Below, piece by piece: positions 41,045 to 49,239 of a DNA stretch of 64,000 nt. The translations under genes were made by a program, and so were the position numbers. Source of the stretch: JAFGGT01 sp036733165 (GTDB lineage: Archaea; Methanobacteriota_B; Thermococci; Methanofastidiosales; NM3); assembly GCA_036733165.1 (NCBI GenBank), contig DAINBB010000002.1, positions 1 through 64,000 on the forward strand, in the 5' to 3' direction. How positions within the stretch are numbered: position 1 is the first letter of the stretch; every line of letters begins with the position of its first letter. Under the pieces are notes generated by a model. That model did not search any database and was not told where the DNA came from. It saw only the letters and a program-made list of their open reading frames with translations.

Positions 41045-42282
41045 ACATGGAAGAGGTCTTAAGATTAATAGTCCCTGATCAGGAAGAAAAGGAAGAGGCC
41101 CTGAAAAAATATGGAGAAGTATCTGACTACATAGAAAAGAGATTCGGAAGAGAAACCATCCTAGTGGGGTCGGTTGCCAAAGATACCTTCCTAAAGGGAG
41201 ACAAAGACCTTGACATATTCGTTTACTTCAATATTGATGAAAAACGCGAGGAGATGGAGAAAGAAGCCCTGCTGATTGGCAAATCGGTGTTTGAACATTT
41301 TGGGAATGAATACCAAGTTGAATATGCCGAACACCCTTATGTATCGGGGATCGTCGATGGATATGATATAGAGATCGTGCCCTGCTACAAGATCAAGAAT
41401 GCTCACAACATAATCTCAGCGGTAGATAGAACGCCATTCCATTTGTCATTTGTCAAAGACCATCTGAGAGACTGCCAGAAAGATGATGTCAGGCTGCTCA
41501 AAAAATTTTTAAAGGCACAAAAAATGTACGGCGCCGACTCAAAGGTCAATGGATTCTCGGGATATCTATGCGAACTGTTGATAATACATTATGGTTCCTT
41601 CGAAGGATTGGCAAGGTCGGCCATTAATTGGGAAGTAGGGGAAACGATAGAGTTTTTAAGGCCAGTCAATGTGTTTAAAGACCCCCTGATCATTATTGAT
41701 CCCGTTGATCCAAATCGCAATGTGGCTTCCCCGGTATCCTTGGACACGTATTCAAGATTCGTGCTGGAATGTAAGAGATACTTTGACACGAAGGACGAGG
41801 GCATGTTCGCAGGGCCCGAGATGGGTTATGAACCCATTGAAGGCGGCAGGTTGATCGTCATCCAGGTCGATATGGACGTGCTTGAAGATATTTTTTATTC
41901 CCAATGTAGAAAGTTTCTTGCCACAATCAAAAGGTCCTTCAAGAGCGAGGGATTCACTTTGTATAGGTCAGGCATATTCTCCAAAGGTCTCGTGCTGGAC
42001 ATCGAGACTGGGGACCTGCCTACCATAAAGAAACACATGGGGCCAAGGATTGGCAATGTGGAGAACATGCAAAGATTCCTTTCGAAGAATAGATGCGTCT
42101 TTGCAGAGGGGGGACATCTCTTCTCCTTCAGAGAGAGAAGATACAATGATGTCATTGATGTCATCAATGATATTATAAAAGATAAGGTAGGGATGGGAAA
42201 TCATCTTAAAAAGGCAAATTTAAAAATATTATCAAAAGAAAGTGCATATTTATCTATAAAAGATGAAATTATTTATTATTAA
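41041..42282 (+). CDS. cca: CCA-adding enzyme (tRNA nucleotidyltransferase, archaeal class I)
   Basis: This 413-residue enzyme adds or repairs the CCA end of tRNA. The nucleotidyltransferase motif reads LVGSVAKDTFLKGDKDLDIF (GS...DxD) near residues 41-60; the third carboxylate lies in GYDIEIVPCYK. Later segments (RLLKKFLKAQKMYG, KVNGFSGYLCELL) match archaeal class I Cca. Its length is near the usual 430-450. The tRNA-Lys in this window has no encoded CCA and would need it. The 3' part contains a GATGTC palindrome. Confidence 0.95.
   Translation: MNMEEVLRLIVPDQEEKEEALKKYGEVSDYIEKRFGRETILVGSVAKDTFLKGDKDLDIFVYFNIDEKREEMEKEALLIGKSVFEHFGNEYQVEYAEHPYVSGIVDGYDIEIVPCYKIKNAHNIISAVDRTPFHLSFVKDHLRDCQKDDVRLLKKFLKAQKMYGADSKVNGFSGYLCELLIIHYGSFEGLARSAINWEVGETIEFLRPVNVFKDPLIIIDPVDPNRNVASPVSLDTYSRFVLECKRYFDTKDEGMFAGPEMGYEPIEGGRLIVIQVDMDVLEDIFYSQCRKFLATIKRSFKSEGFTLYRSGIFSKGLVLDIETGDLPTIKKHMGPRIGNVENMQRFLSKNRCVFAEGGHLFSFRERRYNDVIDVINDIIKDKVGMGNHLKKANLKILSKESAYLSIKDEIIYY
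42153..42169. repeat. GATGTC palindrome inside cca
   Basis: CATTGATG, T, CATCAATG, an 8-1-8 inverted repeat within a longer run GATGTCATTGATGTCATC. It encodes part of an NDVIDVINDII segment. Confidence 0.5.
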
Positions 42283-43394
42283 AGAGTAATTACCTCATCG
42301 GATGCACAATCTAATTTAGTATATATATTATCTCCATTATAATAGATGTATATGGTGTCAATGATGTCAGGAAGGTCAAAGTACAATGTAAGGCCATCTA
42401 TGTTTTCCTCGCTTGTTATCGTCACTAAAAGCTCGTTGAGGGATTCCTTATAATCAACTTCAATCCCAGAAAGCATGTTGTACCATTCCAGATATTCATG
42501 GATTGTTGGCATCCATATGTTATTCTCGTTTGCATGCTCCAAGAACCGCTCCATCATCTCCAACGCCTCGTATCTTCCAGTTATCTCATTGACTGCCATC
42601 AATCGCGGCAGATGCGTGAAGACCAAGAAGGGGGTTCCTTTCTTCAGGCAGGCATCGAATCTCGTTGTCAGTTCATGGTATACTGTTGAAGAGTTCTCAG
42701 GTGTGACATCCCAAAAATAATCCTCTGGAAAACAGGGGATCTCGATGATGTCAATATCATCACCAAAAAAAGGATGGAAAGTGTCCTTTGGATTGTATGG
42801 AAAAACATTGAATATGGAAGCTGAGGAACAATATTGGAATCCCGCCTCTTCCAAAGCCTTGTAAGTATTGGTATTTTTCCAGAAGGAGGGCGGCCTGAAC
42901 CCGTATATCTCCCCAAATAGGGACTCAAGATCCTCTTTCCCACTGCTTATTATGGAAAGTTGCTCATCGTACGACTTTCCCTTCAACTCCATGGTTGGAT
43001 AGTGTATATATCCATGAAGGGCCATCTCGTCTCCCTGAGACAGGGCCTCGTTCAGGGCTTCGATCAATTCCTGGTTCTGAGACAGCGTTCTTTCCTCTCC
43101 GCCGTATCTGGGTATTATGAAATATGTCACGTCGGCCTGATATTTTTCCGTAAGTTCCATAATCATCTGGATCTCTTCAGCAGAGGTCATATAGGAAACA
43201 TCGTCAATCGTCAATATGGCGACGCCTTCGTTTCCGGAGGGGAATCTACCTATAGAACAATATTCGTTGTCTAGGTCAAATGGGTCCCAATAAGATGAGA
43301 AAGGAGAAAAGTATCTTTGGACATTGATCGTGTAAAGATAAGAACTAACTAAAATTATTAGGAACAGAATAAACAGGTATCTTCTCCTTATCAT
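42279..43394 (-). CDS. Secreted polysaccharide deacetylase-like protein (DUF2334-type)
   Basis: This is a 371-residue protein with an N-terminal membrane anchor or signal (YLFILFLIILVSSYLYTI). The catalytic part has the NodB-like AILTIDDVSYMTS, HGYIHYPTMEL and GFRPPSFWKN segments, where Asp and His residues would bind zinc. Such enzymes deacetylate polysaccharides; the DUF2334 branch is common in archaea. The start is taken as the ATG at 43394, just after the stop of the upstream small gene. It converges with cca, overlapping by four bases. Confidence 0.78.
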   Translation of the reverse strand: MIRRRYLFILFLIILVSSYLYTINVQRYFSPFSSYWDPFDLDNEYCSIGRFPSGNEGVAILTIDDVSYMTSAEEIQMIMELTEKYQADVTYFIIPRYGGEERTLSQNQELIEALNEALSQGDEMALHGYIHYPTMELKGKSYDEQLSIISSGKEDLESLFGEIYGFRPPSFWKNTNTYKALEEAGFQYCSSASIFNVFPYNPKDTFHPFFGDDIDIIEIPCFPEDYFWDVTPENSSTVYHELTTRFDACLKKGTPFLVFTHLPRLMAVNEITGRYEALEMMERFLEHANENNIWMPTIHEYLEWYNMLSGIEVDYKESLNELLVTITSEENIDGLTLYFDLPDIIDTIYIYYNGDNIYTKLDCASDEVITL

Positions 43395-43399
43395 CACTT

Positions 43400-43633
43400 T
43401 CACTTTGATAGATTGCTGAGGGCAACAGTATATAGCGCTATTAGCAAGTCCTGATTCTCCTCTGCATCTCCGACCAGCGCCGATGCCGCGATCTGTTTGA
43501 GGGCGATGCACTTTATCATTGCCATCCTAACGGATTCGGTCTCGTTGTCCTTGAGCTTTATACCATTAAGGTCGAATATATGCTTGATGTTCTGCCTGTC
43601 GGTCTCTGCAATTTCATCTGGTGTCATTTCCAT
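43400..43633 (-). CDS. Hypothetical small helical protein
   Basis: This 77-residue protein, EMTPDEIAETDRQNIKHIF..., is probably all helical and has one Cys. It ends just six bases before the start of the deacetylase-like gene, so it may be its operon partner. I do not recognise it. The first Met is preceded by no clear ribosome site, though TATA-like TTAAATTT sits about 35 bases upstream on this strand. Confidence 0.55.
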   Translation of the reverse strand: MEMTPDEIAETDRQNIKHIFDLNGIKLKDNETESVRMAMIKCIALKQIAASALVGDAEENQDLLIALYTVALSNLSK

Positions 43634-43771
43634 TTATAAGTCACCTTTTGCCTTAGGTATCCTCTGGGTTATATTAAATTTTTCCATAAGATTTTTAAAT
43701 TCTGCAAAACGGGTTACTTCAGCCGTCGGGATACTATTAATAAATTATTTATTGTGTAGTTCTCATACTGT

Positions 43772-44458
43772 GTGGAGAAAATGCTTTCTTTAGGAACGTC
43801 ATTCTATGAGCTCATAGGGGCAATAGCCTTGATCCTGATAGTTTTTACAATATTATTGATAGTGTTCGGATTGATACAGCTCATGATCTCCATGAGGATA
43901 AACAAGTTCATATTTCCTAATCTTCAGTCTTTTCTGGTGGATACATTCTATTCCGTGTTTGAGAGCGCCTTCGGCATTTTCAATGTTCCCTCCGACGTGT
44001 TGGAAGAGTGGAGCATAACTCTCAAGAATCATGCGAACCGGGAGCACTTCATCAAGGTCCCGGTTTCTAAAAGGATAGTGGTGTTGCCCCAATGTCTTAG
44101 ATCCATAAACTGTCCAGCGAATCTGTCTGCAAAGGATGGCATTCGATGTCTTGATTGCGGGAGATGTATGATAAAAGAGTTCAGGAAAAGGGCAGAGGAG
44201 CTTGGCTACAAGGTCTTCGTGGTCCCTGGAGGGACCTTTGTAAAACGGATCATCAAGAAAGAAAGGCCCGAAGCCGTGATAGGTGTCGGTTGCTTTCCCG
44301 ACCTCGTGGAGGGGATGAAGATATCAAAACGGGCCGGTATAGCATCCCAAGGAGTGCTGTTAGAGACCAGCGGGTGCATCGAGACCATCATAGAATGGAG
44401 CAAATTGTATGAAAAGTTATATCTTGGATTAGATATAAATAAGGAGGTCATCGCTTGA
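43772..44458 (+). CDS. DUF116 protein with membrane segment
   Basis: This is a 228-residue protein with one or two N-terminal membrane helices (IGAIALILIVFTILLIVFGLI). The DUF116 part follows, with its cysteine pattern CLRSINCPA, GIRCLDCGRC, VGCFPDLVEG and ETSGCIETI. These cysteines suggest a metal cluster or redox site, and the family is found in archaea and anaerobic bacteria with no known function. It starts the operon with the thioredoxin-like gene (overlap of four bases) and the large membrane ferredoxin gene. A start at ATG 43781 is also possible. Confidence 0.82.
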   Translation: MEKMLSLGTSFYELIGAIALILIVFTILLIVFGLIQLMISMRINKFIFPNLQSFLVDTFYSVFESAFGIFNVPSDVLEEWSITLKNHANREHFIKVPVSKRIVVLPQCLRSINCPANLSAKDGIRCLDCGRCMIKEFRKRAEELGYKVFVVPGGTFVKRIIKKERPEAVIGVGCFPDLVEGMKISKRAGIASQGVLLETSGCIETIIEWSKLYEKLYLGLDINKEVIA

Positions 44459-44976
44459 GAAGGTTAGGATTGTGTCTTGTCCTGATCATAATATCCTTTT
44501 CACTCATCTATGTTGGTGCCATGGAACAGGACGTTAAAAGATCACGGAACATATCTTCAGCCCTCTGCCTAGCATGTCTGGGCATAACGAACACGTTCGA
44601 GGATAAGCTCATCATCGACGACCTTACGCGCATCCAATATTCTGGAATCGACAATGATGTCACCATCTATATCTATTCCACTGAGACCTGCACCACCTGC
44701 CCCCATGTGATAGAGATGTGCGAAGAGATGGAGAAGTTCTCAGATAGGATAACTGTGGAAGAGATAAAGCTGGAAGAGGACGAAGAGAAGTTCTATGAGA
44801 TGGCAAACGAATACGGTGTCGAGGTCAGCCAAGGGGTGCCTTGGATAACAATAGACAATGGCACTGAAACAATCACATGGAGATATGAGGAGTATCTCGA
44901 TGGGTATCCCAAGAACAATGATCCAAGATTCATTACGCAAGTTATCGACATGGTGATAAAGTTTGGAACGGCGTAG
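44455..44976 (+). CDS. Membrane-anchored thioredoxin-like protein
   Basis: This 173-residue protein starts at TTG 44455, overlapping the DUF116 stop, with GGAGGT upstream. It has an N-terminal anchor (LGLCLVLIIISFSLIYVGAM), a CLACLG motif near residue 38, and a thioredoxin-fold domain with TETCTTCPHV (CTTC, about residue 78-81) and a cis-proline loop (QGVPWITIDNG). The active domain should face outside. It overlaps the next gene by 14 bases, so it is probably the redox partner of the membrane ferredoxin protein. Confidence 0.82.
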   Translation: MRRLGLCLVLIIISFSLIYVGAMEQDVKRSRNISSALCLACLGITNTFEDKLIIDDLTRIQYSGIDNDVTIYIYSTETCTTCPHVIEMCEEMEKFSDRITVEEIKLEEDEEKFYEMANEYGVEVSQGVPWITIDNGTETITWRYEEYLDGYPKNNDPRFITQVIDMVIKFGTA

Positions 44977-47230
44977 GATAAAGAGAATGGCATCCGTCTT
45001 TCTAACAAAGACGGCCCTCATGGCTGGCCTTATCATTATGGTCAGCATGCCCATTCTTAGCTTGCTAAACATAGTGGAAACGGCCGTCTACTCGATAAAC
45101 GTCCTAGTGCCGGCATATGTGGGGTTCGTCATTGTATTGGTCGCCGTCACCAAAATCTTCAGAAAGAGACGTTCTTTTTTCCAGATGTCTTTCCTTGGGG
45201 CGTCCGTGCTCGCTGTTCTCGCCGCCGTTGATATGGTCTACGATCCAGCCTTAACTGAACTTAGTGCGGTCAGGGGCACCATATTCTTCCTGTTAATAGT
45301 TGCCTTCGTCTCGTTCCTCATCCTTATAGCGTTTAAATCGTTGTCCAACAAAAGACGGGTATACCAGTCCTTCTCATTGGTATTGTTTAATCTCGGCGCA
45401 TTTGGGATAGTTGTCAAGCACCTGGTTGCTCCCGGGCTCAACTGCTATGCTTGCCCTTGGGCAAGCGCTGGATGCCCAATAGGCCTATTACAGAACTGGA
45501 TCATTATGGGAGAAGTACCGTATTATCTGATCGGGAGTTCGATGGCCGTGTTCACTCTCTTTGGGAGGGCGTTCTGCGGTTGGGCCTGCCCCTTTGGTTT
45601 CCTACACGATATCATGGACACGATTACCTCAATAAGATTCGGTAGAAAAGATATCAATAAGTTGCTGAGGGTAAAGAGCAACGACCCTTGGAAAGACAGG
45701 GCGGGTGTCCTGAGCTACCTCACAAGGTCCATCGTGCTGATTGTGCTGATTGTGGCCGCCTGGAATTATTCGGCAACGTGGTTTTGCAAGCTATGCCCCG
45801 CAGGATTTATAGAGGCCGCCCTGCCATACAGGCTGAGCCATACCGTGACACCAGATCCGCTTTATGTCTTCAGGGTCGTGATATTCTTCTCCCTCATGAT
45901 GATAACGCTGATAATATCGAGATTTTGGTGTAGATATTTCTGCCCATTGGGGCACCTGGCAGGCCACTTCAACAGGGTTTCCATGTTAAGGTTAGAGCTG
46001 GATGAGGAAAAATGCAACAATTGCGGGCTTTGCGGAAAGGCATGCCCCATGGACTTGAAGCCAGATTTCTTCCTGAAAAAGGAAAGGGAACCCGACAGTG
46101 ACGTGTTCACAAAGGTCAAGAACATGATCAAGAAAGAACGCTCGAACTGCATCCTTTGCGGCGAATGCGTAGAGAAGTGCCATCATGATGCCCTGAAACT
46201 CACTTTCCTGCCCTCTGCTGCCACCGGAAGCATAAAGATGGCACAGAACATAAGGGACAAGTTCCTAGGTGAGATAGAGAGCTCTGGCAACAAGCTCATC
46301 AAGAACGTTCAGAGCGAACTCGGGCCGAAACCGGAAAGGGCATCGCCCCTGTCGGACGATGATGGTGAAGCTCAGAGGTGGGAGAAGGGCATGGGGCGAA
46401 CCCCCTACCCAAGAAGGACTGTTCAGAAACCTGGGAGCGGTGCCTATAACTGGCCTTTCCCCGTGTCCATCTATGTTATATATAAGTCCGTGACCGAGAT
46501 CCCTAAGATGGTCGATCATCTGAAATCGAGTCCAGGGTATTCTGTCAGGTTCATGGGGATCTTTGAAGATGACAGATATTACAAATTCTATAATTCTGTG
46601 TACAATGGGTTCATCGAAACGCCGATCATATACGTCAACGGGCAGCTATATCTCGGTAATCTAGAAGACAGCAACGAGCTGTTGCAATTCGTTGAAGATG
46701 TCCAGGACACCTACAAGGATATATACATCTATTGTAATTCCGATAATTGCATGGAAGGACCAAATAGCAATCTCCTGAGAAACGCTATCGGGGACATGTT
46801 GCTAACACGGGGCGAACAATATCCATTGACCTTGTTCAGGACCGAGTCGCCGGGGGCTCTGATATCCGCATGCCTCCCCGGGACGCTATATGCCTTATAT
46901 GGGAAGAGTTCCCATTCAAGCAAAAAACTCTCAGATTATATCAGATACAAGGTCAGCGAACATGACGAGAAAGAGCTTGATTCTTTCGCGAACATACCGA
47001 TGACCAGAATAGAGCTCTACATGAAAAAGGACGACGATCTCTCCAACGAACTTTTGAACATCGTGGCGAAGGCTTCCTACCATTCAGGCGGGAAATTGAG
47101 ATTCAGGATCACAGAATGGGACAATAGCATTCCATCAATGGTCATCAACGGCAACGAACTTCCAAAACGATACTATCCTACATCATACAATACCCTATTG
47201 ATGATGATACGAAAATATGGTAGAATGTGA
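44963..47230 (+). CDS. Polytopic iron-sulfur membrane protein (NapH/CcoG-like) with C-terminal thioredoxin-like domains
   Basis: This 755-residue protein has about eight membrane helices with cysteine motifs at the membrane: NCYACPWASAGCPIG, FCGWACPFG, FCKLCPAG and FWCRYFCPLG. Then come two 4Fe-4S motifs, CNNCGLCGKACP and CILCGECVEKC. The last 270 residues form two or three thioredoxin-like repeats with cis-Pro loops (IETPIIYVNG, IPSMVING) but no CxxC. The first half resembles NapH/CcoG-type membrane ferredoxins. Such a fusion would carry electrons from a cytoplasmic donor to the outside, or the reverse. TTG at 44963 has GGTGAT upstream; ATG 44987 is the alternative. Confidence 0.82.
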   Translation: MERRRIKRMASVFLTKTALMAGLIIMVSMPILSLLNIVETAVYSINVLVPAYVGFVIVLVAVTKIFRKRRSFFQMSFLGASVLAVLAAVDMVYDPALTELSAVRGTIFFLLIVAFVSFLILIAFKSLSNKRRVYQSFSLVLFNLGAFGIVVKHLVAPGLNCYACPWASAGCPIGLLQNWIIMGEVPYYLIGSSMAVFTLFGRAFCGWACPFGFLHDIMDTITSIRFGRKDINKLLRVKSNDPWKDRAGVLSYLTRSIVLIVLIVAAWNYSATWFCKLCPAGFIEAALPYRLSHTVTPDPLYVFRVVIFFSLMMITLIISRFWCRYFCPLGHLAGHFNRVSMLRLELDEEKCNNCGLCGKACPMDLKPDFFLKKEREPDSDVFTKVKNMIKKERSNCILCGECVEKCHHDALKLTFLPSAATGSIKMAQNIRDKFLGEIESSGNKLIKNVQSELGPKPERASPLSDDDGEAQRWEKGMGRTPYPRRTVQKPGSGAYNWPFPVSIYVIYKSVTEIPKMVDHLKSSPGYSVRFMGIFEDDRYYKFYNSVYNGFIETPIIYVNGQLYLGNLEDSNELLQFVEDVQDTYKDIYIYCNSDNCMEGPNSNLLRNAIGDMLLTRGEQYPLTLFRTESPGALISACLPGTLYALYGKSSHSSKKLSDYIRYKVSEHDEKELDSFANIPMTRIELYMKKDDDLSNELLNIVAKASYHSGGKLRFRITEWDNSIPSMVINGNELPKRYYPTSYNTLLMMIRKYGRM

Positions 47231-47304
47231 CCGATATTGGACAATATGTCAAAAATGACAATGTTTATAAATTTAGTAAGATATTGTTCAATGGCGATAA
47301 AACC

Positions 47305-48630
47305 ATGAAAAGGACCAAAGTCATAATCCTTGGGGCCGCGGGTAGGGACTTCCATAACTTCAATGTTTTCTTTAGGGATAATCCATCCTATGAGGTGGTG
47401 GCCTTCACGGCGGCACAGATCCCGGACATAGAGAAAAGATATTATCCAAAGGAGCTCTCGGGCGAGTTATACCCTAATGGAATACCCATACATCCGGAAG
47501 ATGATCTTGAGGAGTTGGTTAGCAGATACGGGGCCGAAGAGGTGATAATGGCATATTCCGATCTTCCTCATGAGAAGGTGATGCAGCTTGGCTCCAGGGC
47601 CCTGGCCGCGGGTGCAGACTACAGGCTGATGGGACCGGGGTCCACGATGTTGAGGTCCAAGAAACCCATAATCTCGGTATGTGCCGCCAGAACCGGCAGC
47701 GGGAAGAGCCAAGTGTCCAGGAAACTGGCGTCCATCCTCAAGAGGATGGGACTCAAGGTGGTTGTCATCAGGCATCCGATGCCATATGGTGTTCTGAGAA
47801 AGCAGGCGTGCCAGAGATTCGAGACATATGCCGATCTCGAAAAAAACGAATGCACGATAGAGGAGAGGGAGGAATATGAACCCCATATAGACATGGGCAC
47901 GATCGTCTATGCGGGAGTTGACTATGGACTAATTTTGGCAGAGGCCGAGAAAGAGGCAGACGTGATAATATGGGACGGAGGGAACAACGATTTTTCATTT
48001 TATCGCTCTGACCTGTACATTGTTGTGGTCGACCCCCTGCGCTCTGGGAACGAACTGACATACTATCCCGGGGAGACGAATGTCAGGATGGCAGACCTAT
48101 GCATCGTGAACAAGGTGGACACCGCCTCCGGCGATGAGGTGCTGAGGGTGATCAACAACATCTACAACCTCAACCCCCGGGCAAGGATAATCGAGGCCGC
48201 ATCCCCGATATCCGTGGACGACCCGTCCCTGATCAAGGGAAAGAGGGTGTTGGTGGTGGAGGACGGACCTACGATCACGCACGGCGGCATGAAGTACGGA
48301 GCAGGTTACATCGTGGCGAGGAAGTACGGCGCCAAGGAGATAGTTGACCCAAGACCTTATCTGGTGGGGTCGTTGGAGCGGACGTTTAAGAAGTACCCCC
48401 ATATAGAGAACGTCCTGCCTGCCATGGGATACAGCGAAGAACAGGTAAGGGACCTGCAGGAGACCATCCGCAACGTGAAATGCGACACCGTCGTCGCAGG
48501 GACCCCCATAGACTTGGATAGGATAATGGAAATAGGGAAACCCCATGTGAGGGCGCATTACAGGCTCGATGAGATCGGCGACCTGAATCTGGAAGATGTC
48601 GTGCGGGAACTATTCAAAAACAAGGGATAG
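47305..48630 (+). CDS. Cyclic 2,3-diphosphoglycerate synthetase-like GTPase (COG2403)
   Basis: This 441-residue protein has a P-loop ARTGSGKSQVSRKL near residue 132-146, and IWDGGNNDFSFYR, VNKVDTA and GYIVARKYGAKEIVDPRPY later. It belongs to the COG2403 family, of which some members are described as cyclic 2,3-diphosphoglycerate synthetases that make the thermolysosolute of some methanogens; others are of unknown function. The ATG at 47305 (MKRTKVIILGAAGRDFHNF) follows a TATA-like TGTTTATAAATTT. The longer frame from 47227 overlaps the previous gene. Whether this organism makes cDPG is unknown. Confidence 0.85.
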   Translation: MKRTKVIILGAAGRDFHNFNVFFRDNPSYEVVAFTAAQIPDIEKRYYPKELSGELYPNGIPIHPEDDLEELVSRYGAEEVIMAYSDLPHEKVMQLGSRALAAGADYRLMGPGSTMLRSKKPIISVCAARTGSGKSQVSRKLASILKRMGLKVVVIRHPMPYGVLRKQACQRFETYADLEKNECTIEEREEYEPHIDMGTIVYAGVDYGLILAEAEKEADVIIWDGGNNDFSFYRSDLYIVVVDPLRSGNELTYYPGETNVRMADLCIVNKVDTASGDEVLRVINNIYNLNPRARIIEAASPISVDDPSLIKGKRVLVVEDGPTITHGGMKYGAGYIVARKYGAKEIVDPRPYLVGSLERTFKKYPHIENVLPAMGYSEEQVRDLQETIRNVKCDTVVAGTPIDLDRIMEIGKPHVRAHYRLDEIGDLNLEDVVRELFKNKG

Positions 48631-48638
48631 GGGATTGT

Positions 48639-49067
48639 TCATCCCCCTTGTACATTTTCCTGTTGATCGGATATCTTCAGCGGTAGCGGGCTCGGAAGAC
48701 CAAGTTCCCTTGCCATGGTCATCGTTATCAGCATGCTTCGCTGTGTCATCTGGGTCAATATCTCTGTGGAAATTTCCTTCGGGAGATTGTTGCTCTTCCA
48801 TGAGGCCAGTATGTTCTTCCTGACATCCTCGTTTGCCTGATACAGGACAGTCCCATCGACCCTTATGTTACCAAGTGCGGGATCGTAATTAGTGTAGTAT
48901 TCGAAAGAGAACTCGACTACCTTTACCTTGCCCGTGCCGCTGGTCATCTGACTCTCTGATACGGAGAGAATCCTTGGGGACGACCCTATCCTTACAGGCC
49001 CGTCAATCTTAGCGTTTTCATTTCTGGACCCTTCGATCTTGTTTACCTTAATACCTATAATAGCCAT
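48639..49067 (-). CDS. SecB-like protein
   Basis: This 142-residue protein begins MAIIGIKVNKIEGSR. Its beta-rich centre (VVEFSFEYYTNYDPALGNIRV DG.VLYQ) and final SMLITMTMARELGLPSPLPL match the pattern of SecB-like chaperones (archaeal members resemble MJ0357). It has no cysteines or signal. The ATG at 49067 is preceded by AGGTGAA; a longer frame starts at 49097. It could hold secreted proteins unfolded or act in a toxin-antitoxin system; no toxin is near. It converges with the COG2403 gene. Confidence 0.62.
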   Translation of the reverse strand: MAIIGIKVNKIEGSRNENAKIDGPVRIGSSPRILSVSESQMTSGTGKVKVVEFSFEYYTNYDPALGNIRVDGTVLYQANEDVRKNILASWKSNNLPKEISTEILTQMTQRSMLITMTMARELGLPSPLPLKISDQQENVQGG

Positions 49068-49141
49068 TATTTCACCTATTCGTTGTAAATTTCTCAAAAC
49101 TATTTAAATATAGCGGTATATAAAAAATAATGCCTATTTCC

Positions 49142-49169
49142 GTTCCCGGCCAACATAAAACCGGGGAAC
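49142..49169. promoter_or_regulatory. GC-rich hairpin upstream of the histidine kinase gene
   Basis: GTTCCCGG and CCGGGGAAC can pair around the A-rich loop CCAACATAAAA, with one bulge. It lies 70 bases before the kinase ATG, between divergent genes. AGGAGGGTGA (49181-49190) follows, resembling a ribosome binding site without a nearby start. Confidence 0.4.
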
Positions 49170-49239
49170 ATCCGACAAATAGGAGGGTGAACTTCCCTTT
49201 TTGGAGTATAATTATAAACTTTCAATTTATATAGGAATT

